Source of the DNA: Desulfovibrionaceae bacterium
Lineage (GTDB): Bacteria > Pseudomonadota > Gammaproteobacteria > Burkholderiales > Burkholderiaceae_C
Length of the DNA stretch: 10,142 bases
NCBI GenBank assembly: GCA_009778355.1
Contig: WRJY01000274.1
Span: 1 to 10,142 of the forward strand
Reading direction: 5' to 3'
Position 1 is the first letter of the stretch. Every line of letters begins with the position of its first letter. Of the stretch, positions 6,724 through 10,142 are shown one piece after another. A program made the position numbers and the translations under genes. The notes below the pieces were generated by a model. The model was not told the origin of the DNA. It worked only from the letters and a program-made list of their open reading frames with translations, and searched no databases.

Positions 6724-7211
6724 CGGAACGGTATCTTGCGGTCGGCCCAGTAATCGGCGGCGTCGCGGAAGATGTCGAGCAACTGCTCGCGCGCCTCCTT
6801 GTCGAACTTGGCGTTGGCCGGAATCTGCTCCAGCACCACGATGAAGCCGGGCTGCAACCCGCTTTTGTGCAGCGGGTCGGTCATGCAGTCGTACAGGGCA
6901 TCGAAGTTCTTGCCGAAGTGCGTGGGAAACATGAACTGCACGGCAATCATGTCCAGCACGTCCTGCTTGGACTGTGCATTGGCCAGGTTGGCGTACAAAA
7001 AATGCTGCCCGAGCTGCGCCGCCGCCGCTTGCAATTCGTGTACCTGAAAGGCGCGAATCGACTGCACGATGTTGCTGCGCACGCTCTTGAGCGGAACTTC
7101 CTGGGGGGGACGAAGTGGCTGATCCATCTCCGCTGCTTTCTTGATGGTCGGTGACTGATCCGGCTGCCCCATCATCGGGACGGCCAGTTGAAATTGCTCA
7201 AATGCCTTCAT
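6702..7211 (-). CDS. Barstar-family ribonuclease inhibitor
   Basis: Encodes 169 residues, with a barstar fold predicted at about 54-167. The hallmark helix FPTHFGKNFDALYDCMTD (95-112) aligns with barstar's LPEYYGENLDALWDCLTG. The barnase-contacting Asp35 and Asp39 correspond to Asp104 and Asp108. Later, EQLLDIFRDAADYW (142-155) places Asp150 at barstar's Glu76. The end, IPFRCFYSFL, is the expected last strand. It should bind and block an RNase active site in the cytoplasm, presumably that of the ribonuclease just upstream. The ATG at 7211 overlaps the ribonuclease stop as ATGA with AAGAAG nearby, which favours this start. ATG codons at residues 13-14 and 29 are alternatives, since the first ~44 residues lack family similarity. 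The gene appears to stop at or be shortened by a frameshift at its 3' end (coding-like tail at 6514-6701). Confidence 0.9.
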   Translation of the reverse strand: MKAFEQFQLAVPMMGQPDQSPTIKKAAEMDQPLRPPQEVPLKSVRSNIVQSIRAFQVHELQAAAAQLGQHFLYANLANAQSKQDVLDMIAVQFMFPTHFGKNFDALYDCMTDPLHKSGLQPGFIVVLEQIPANAKFDKEAREQLLDIFRDAADYWADRKIPFRCFYSFL

Positions 7212-7615
7212 TGGACGATCTTCTTGAAACTTGCATAGTGGTCGTTCGAGTACCAGCAACCATCGGGCGCCGCGGGGCGCAAGCCGCCGCAAACGATGCG
7301 CCGGGCGCCGCGGTTGTCCGCGCCAGGGGTGTCCACGGTGTATTCGCGGTAGTAGCCGCGCCGCTTGCGCGGCAGCAGGCGCTCGCGGTTGCCGAACACC
7401 ACTCCGTCCTTGTCGTGGGAAAACGGGCCGCCGCGCAGGATCAGCGCGTAAGTGCGCTGCCCCTCGGGGGACAAATCCGCCACCACGACAGTGGCTGCGG
7501 CATCACCCCGGGCCGGTTCACGCGCATGAACCAGGTTCACGAAGAACCCCGCCCATGCCAGCAACGAAACCGCCAAGAGCGACCTGGCAGCATACGATGC
7601 CGCTGTTCGCATCAT
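7208..7615 (-). CDS. Secreted guanyl-specific ribonuclease (RNase Sa/N1/T1 superfamily)
   Basis: Encodes 135 residues. A signal peptide covers about 1-31: Arg-containing start, hydrophobic SLLAVSLLAWAGFFV, then LVHA before the cut. The mature part matches RNase Sa from DLSPEGQRTYALI (47-59) onward. Catalytic residues map as follows: general base Glu54 to Glu91 (YYREYTV), Arg65 to Arg102, Arg69 to Arg106 (GARRIVCG), and general acid His85 to His126 (NDHYASF). The guanine site GVVFQNRE is here GVVFGNRE (71-78): Asn39 and Glu41 are kept (Asn76, Glu78), while Gln38 is Gly75. Cys109 and Cys120 may form a disulfide. It should cut RNA 3' to guanosine in the periplasm or outside. ATG 7615 has AAGGTG seven bases upstream; the next codon is also ATG. 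The inhibitor gene follows through ATGA. Close alternatives are barnase-like enzymes, but the motif order is that of RNase Sa. Confidence 0.92.
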   Translation of the reverse strand: MMRTAASYAARSLLAVSLLAWAGFFVNLVHAREPARGDAAATVVVADLSPEGQRTYALILRGGPFSHDKDGVVFGNRERLLPRKRRGYYREYTVDTPGADNRGARRIVCGGLRPAAPDGCWYSNDHYASFKKIVQ

Positions 7616-7917
7616 GAAAAACACCTTCAGGAAACCCCGGGCTAACCCGAAAAATCCAAGCCGGTAGTGTGACGCAACAGCCACAAAAAAGCAAGTGTTT
7701 GCCGAAGAAACAGGCACATACCCATGGTGAATTTCGTGACAAAGTTTGCACTTACCAAACAAAACAGCTTGTAGAGCACATTGGCGAACGTCCGCCGCCA
7801 GTATCCGAACGCCCCGCGCGCGACCGTCCGGTCAACGCGATCATGCGGGCAATGGCCGGCGCCGGCGCGTCTTCGTGCTCCAATTGCGCCACCGGTACGA
7901 ACGCTGGGATCGAAGCC
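7616..7917. other. Divergent intergenic region between the ribonuclease and panE
   Basis: About 300 bases between divergently transcribed genes. Positions 7665-7790 are visibly richer in A+T than the rest of the window, while 7791-7917 return to high G+C. The open frame that extends panE upstream to 7669 gives a polar sequence unlike the family, so I treat it as non-coding. The AT-rich part probably contains promoters for both directions. Only one weak minus-strand candidate is listed separately, and I see no convincing plus-strand promoter. Confidence 0.5.
7715..7742 (-). promoter_or_regulatory. Weak candidate promoter for the ribonuclease/barstar unit
   Basis: On the minus strand TTGTCA (7742-7737, one mismatch to TTGACA) is followed after 16 bases by TATGTG (7720-7715, three of six matching TATAAT). 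It lies about 100 bases before the ribonuclease ATG in the AT-rich part of the intergenic region. The -10 match is poor, so this is only a suggestion. Confidence 0.22.
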
Positions 7918-8913
7918 ATGTTTGAAAAAATCTGTATTTACGGCGCTGGCGCCATTGGCGGCTGGATCGGGGCGCAGCTGGCCGCCGCCGGCCACCCGGT
8001 CGGCGTGGTGGCGCGCGGCGCCACACTGGCCGCGCTGCGCGCGCACGGGCTGCGCCTGCGCGAAGGCCCGGACGCGGATGCGCGCGAACAGGCGCTGCCC
8101 GTAACGGCGACCGATCAGCCGGCGGAGCTGGGCGCGCAAGACCTCGTCATCATCGCCGTCAAGGCGCCGGCCATGGCGGACGTGGCGCGCGCCATCGGCC
8201 CGCTGATCGGCCCGCGAACCGTGGCGCTGACGGCCATGAACGGCGTGCCCTGGTGGTTTTTGCAGGGCTTCGGCGGCGCGCTGGCGGGGCGCACGCTGCA
8301 ATCGGTGGACCCCGGCGGCGCCATTGCGCGGGCAATGGCGGCGGCGCACGTGCTGGGCTGCGTGGTGCACGCCAGTTGCCTGACGGACGCGCCGGGCGTG
8401 ATCCGCCACCACGGGGGCCAGGAGTTGATCGTGGGCGAACCGGCCGGCGGCCACAGCGACCGCGTGCAGGCGCTGGCCGATCTGCTACGGCAGGCCGGGT
8501 TCGAGGCCCCGGTGTCCACGCAGATACAAAAGGACATCTGGTACAAGCTGTGGGGCAACATGACGTTCAACCCGATCTGTGCCATCACCGGCGTCACCAC
8601 CGACCTCGTGCTGGACGACGAACTGGCGCGCGGCTTCGTCAGCGCCGTGATGCTGGAAGCGCGCGAGATCGGCGCGCGCATCGGCGTGCCCATCGCCCAG
8701 ACGCCGCAAGACCGCCACGCCGTGACGCGCCGGCTGGGCGCCATGAAGCCCTCGATGCTGCAAGACGTGGAAGCGGGCCGCGCGGTGGAACTCGACGCCC
8801 TGGTCGGGTCGGTGCGCGAGCTGGGGCAGCTCACCGGCGTGCCAACGCCCTTCACCGACGCGCTGCTGGGCCTCGCGCGCCTGCACGCGCGGGCGCGCGG
8901 GCTGTACCCGTAG
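7918..8913 (+). CDS. panE: Ketopantoate reductase family protein (2-dehydropantoate 2-reductase)
   Basis: Encodes 331 residues; a cytoplasmic NADPH-dependent enzyme that reduces 2-dehydropantoate to pantoate on the way to coenzyme A. The N-terminal Rossmann motif is IYGAGAIGGWIGAQLAAAGH (7-26), with Gly9-x-Gly11-x-x-Gly14, and VARG at 31-34 where Arg33 would meet the NADPH phosphate. Other family positions: LTAMNGV (104-110, Asn108), the catalytic lysine in IWYKLWGNMTFNPICAITG (207-225, Lys210, Asn218), and PSMLQDVEAGRAVELD (278-293) with Ser279 and Glu291, matching E. coli Glu256. The ATG at 7918 sits directly before the Rossmann strand, with GGGA about 9 bases upstream. Burkholderiales carry several paralogues of this family, and this one has a distinctive PWWFL after the Asn-Gly. 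The pantothenate role is therefore likely but not certain; a related 2-oxoacid reductase is possible. No other pantothenate gene is nearby. Confidence 0.85.
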   Translation: MFEKICIYGAGAIGGWIGAQLAAAGHPVGVVARGATLAALRAHGLRLREGPDADAREQALPVTATDQPAELGAQDLVIIAVKAPAMADVARAIGPLIGPRTVALTAMNGVPWWFLQGFGGALAGRTLQSVDPGGAIARAMAAAHVLGCVVHASCLTDAPGVIRHHGGQELIVGEPAGGHSDRVQALADLLRQAGFEAPVSTQIQKDIWYKLWGNMTFNPICAITGVTTDLVLDDELARGFVSAVMLEAREIGARIGVPIAQTPQDRHAVTRRLGAMKPSMLQDVEAGRAVELDALVGSVRELGQLTGVPTPFTDALLGLARLHARARGLYP

Positions 8914-8926
8914 GTTGTACCCGTAG
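8901..8926 (+). repeat. 13-bp tandem duplication across the panE stop codon
   Basis: GCTGTACCCGTAG (8901-8913) is followed at once by GTTGTACCCGTAG (8914-8926), identical in 12 of 13 bases. The copy repeats the last codons and the stop codon TAG of the gene, and leaves the protein unchanged. It looks like a simple slippage or unequal-exchange duplication. Confidence 0.85.
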
Positions 8927-8930
8927 AGCG

Positions 8931-8951
8931 CGCCATTTCGATAAAATGGCG
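8931..8951 (+). terminator. Hairpin after panE, possible terminator
   Basis: CGCCATTT (8931-8938) pairs perfectly with AAATGGCG (8944-8951) around a 5-base loop, 17 bases beyond the panE stop. A T-rich stretch (GTTTTATATTT, 8971-8981) follows only about 20 bases later, so it is not a classical intrinsic terminator. The loop side includes TAAAAT (8942-8947), which resembles a -10 box, so a promoter reading is also possible. Confidence 0.35.
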
Positions 8952-9211
8952 GGGTCTGCGGTGCATGCCGGGTTTTATATTTCCTTGAACCAATGCTCAT
9001 ACGAGCACGGGCTTGGAACATCGGCTGGCTGGCGTGATCGTCTCGCGTCAGATGAACCCAAGGTCAGTCTGACCTCGCCCACCTGAACCCTGCGTTCAGG
9101 ATGACGGCCCGGCGGCATTCGCAGACACCTGTCCGCCCGCACACCCGCCCTCCCCCGACCTTTTCCCCGCTGAACCGGCCTGCGTGCGCGGGCCAGGGTT
9201 TTGCCCGCCTC
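8952..9211. other. Intergenic region upstream of the TSUP transporter with two dyads
   Basis: No gene recognised. Two adjacent inverted repeats are visible: AGGTCA-GTC-TGACCT (9061-9075), and CCTGAAC (9082-9088) with GTTCAGG (9094-9100). The frame of the transporter is open upstream to 9101 but gives a polar, proline-rich sequence unlike the family, so I regard it as non-coding leader. The dyads lie about 110-150 bases before the transporter start and may be operator or leader elements; no known consensus is assigned. Confidence 0.4.
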
Positions 9212-10036
9212 ATGCCCATCGAACCGCTGTTGATCGCCAAACTGGCCCTGCTGGGCCTGGCCACGGGCTTTCTGGCCGGCCTGCTGGGCGTCGGCGGCGG
9301 CATGATGATGGTGCCCTTCCTCTCGGCCATGCTGGGCGCGCGCGGCGTCGCGCCGGGGCTGGCGGTGAAGATGGCCATCGCCACCTCCATGGCGACCATC
9401 ATCTTCACCTCGGTCAGCAGCGTGCGCGCACACCACAAACGGGGCGCGGTGCGCTGGGACATCGTCATGCGCCTGGCGCCCGGCATCGTGCTGGGGGCCA
9501 TGGCGGGCAGCCTGGGCGTGTTCGCGCTGCTCAAGGGCGCGGCACTGTACTTCGTGTTCTGCGGCTTCGTGACCTTTTCGGCGGCGCAGATGTTCCTGGA
9601 CAAAAAACCCGCGCCCACGCGCCAGTTGCCGGGCACGGCGGGCCTGCTGGGCGCGGGCGGGGCGATCGGGTTCCTGTCGGGCCTGGTCGGCGCCGGCGGC
9701 GGTTTCATCAGCGTGCCGTTCATGACCTGGTGCAACGTCGCCATTCACAACGCGGTGGCGACCAGCGCGGCGCTGGGCTTTCCAATCGCACTGGCCAATG
9801 TGACGGGTTACGTGATCGGCGGCCGCGGCCTGACCGGGCTGCCGCCCTACTCCTTCGGCTACCTGTGGCTGCCCGCGCTGACGGTCATCGCCTGCTGCAG
9901 CGTGCTGATGGCGCCCGCCGGCGCCAAGGCGGCGCACACGCTGCCAGTGAAAAAACTCAAGCGCGCCTTCGCCGCGGTGCTGCTCGCGCTGGCCAGCTAC
10001 ATGCTGTACAAGGGCGTGGGGGCGGCGTCACTATAA
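9212..10036 (+). CDS. TauE/SafE (TSUP) family membrane transporter
   Basis: Encodes 274 residues, an inner-membrane transporter of the TSUP family, whose studied members carry sulfite, sulfoacetate, sulfolactate or related anions. About eight hydrophobic segments are visible. The family's internal duplication shows as two copies of its signature: GFLAGLLGVGGGMMMVPF (19-36) and GFLSGLVGAGGGFISVPF (153-170). Each is followed by an A.ATS element (VKMAIATSMATII at 52-64, HNAVATSAALGFP at 179-191). The ATG at 9212 was chosen because it begins just before the first hydrophobic helix, although no good Shine-Dalgarno precedes it; the upstream extension to 9101 is polar. Substrate cannot be told from sequence and no sulfur gene is in the window. 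No obvious operon partner is seen; the gene follows panE after about 300 bases and is probably transcribed on its own. Confidence 0.93.
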   Translation: MPIEPLLIAKLALLGLATGFLAGLLGVGGGMMMVPFLSAMLGARGVAPGLAVKMAIATSMATIIFTSVSSVRAHHKRGAVRWDIVMRLAPGIVLGAMAGSLGVFALLKGAALYFVFCGFVTFSAAQMFLDKKPAPTRQLPGTAGLLGAGGAIGFLSGLVGAGGGFISVPFMTWCNVAIHNAVATSAALGFPIALANVTGYVIGGRGLTGLPPYSFGYLWLPALTVIACCSVLMAPAGAKAAHTLPVKKLKRAFAAVLLALASYMLYKGVGAASL

Positions 10037-10142
10037 CCAGATCAAGAACACGCCATCATTTCCGCCCTTTCCGTTAAAAATTTCACACCATCCATGCACG
10101 CGCCCCCGCATCGATCAAGTACGATGCCGCTCACTCAACCCC
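10037..10142. other. Downstream flank, possible start of another gene
   Basis: No hairpin terminator is visible after the transporter. An ATG at 10094 opens a plus-strand frame that stays open to the window edge (MHAPPHRSSTMPLTQP), with a second in-frame ATG at 10124. It is too short to identify and has no clear Shine-Dalgarno. TTAAAA at about 10074-10079 could belong to a promoter. I do not call a gene here. Confidence 0.25.

Noticed and set aside
7669..7917. An upstream start for panE adding 83 residues
   Set aside because: The extension is polar and unrelated to the family, whereas the ATG at 7918 lies right before the Rossmann fold.
8115..8993. A 292-codon minus-strand frame opposite panE
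   Set aside because: Ser/Arg/Ala-rich shadow without family features; panE on the plus strand carries all expected catalytic residues.
9101..9211. An upstream start for the TSUP transporter adding 37 residues
   Set aside because: The added sequence is Pro/Arg-rich with no membrane character; the family normally starts just before the first helix, as from 9212.
1..10142. CRISPR arrays, tRNA or rRNA genes, prophage modules
   Set aside because: No regularly spaced repeats, cloverleaf-like sequences or phage structural genes were seen on either strand.

Overview
The window looks like a chromosomal segment from a GC-rich betaproteobacterium, probably of the Burkholderiales (Comamonadaceae-like). 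That is an inference from the very high G+C and GC3, the layout of the cation antiporter operon and the general character of the proteins. No rRNA or other taxonomic marker is present.

Layout. (1) Positions 1-280 hold a broken fragment of an IS3-family transposase and about 190 bases in which I recognise no gene. (2) Positions 281-6341, minus strand, hold a complete six-gene Mrp/Mnh/Pha multisubunit monovalent cation/proton antiporter operon, read in the order mnhA-B fusion, C, D, E, F, G. Every junction is a 1- or 4-base stop/start overlap. (3) Positions 6342-6513 are a leader and intergenic stretch with several inverted repeats. (4) Positions 6514-7615, minus strand, hold a two-gene unit. 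A secreted guanyl-specific ribonuclease (RNase Sa/N1/T1 superfamily) comes first, followed through an ATGA overlap by its presumed barstar-type inhibitor. A further coding-like stretch lies downstream in the -1 frame and ends at a hairpin. (5) Positions 7616-7917 are a divergent intergenic region that is partly AT-rich. (6) Positions 7918-8913, plus strand, hold a ketopantoate reductase-family (PanE/ApbA) gene. (7) Positions 8914-9211 are intergenic with several dyads. (8) Positions 9212-10036, plus strand, hold a TauE/SafE (TSUP) family membrane transporter. The last 106 bases contain nothing I can name with confidence.

How the genes work together. The Mrp proteins form one inner-membrane complex that exchanges Na+ or K+ for protons. 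The strict overlaps suggest translational coupling to keep subunits in proportion. The ribonuclease and barstar form a toxin/immunity-like pair: the enzyme carries a signal peptide and all three catalytic residues of RNase Sa, and the inhibitor keeps the acidic contact residues of barstar. PanE and the TSUP transporter show no evident functional link to each other or to the rest.

I see no CRISPR array, tRNA, rRNA or prophage. The most interesting items are the ribonuclease/barstar pair, with the apparent frameshift at the barstar 3' end beside a perfect 11-bp inverted repeat, and the competing dyads just upstream of mnhA.
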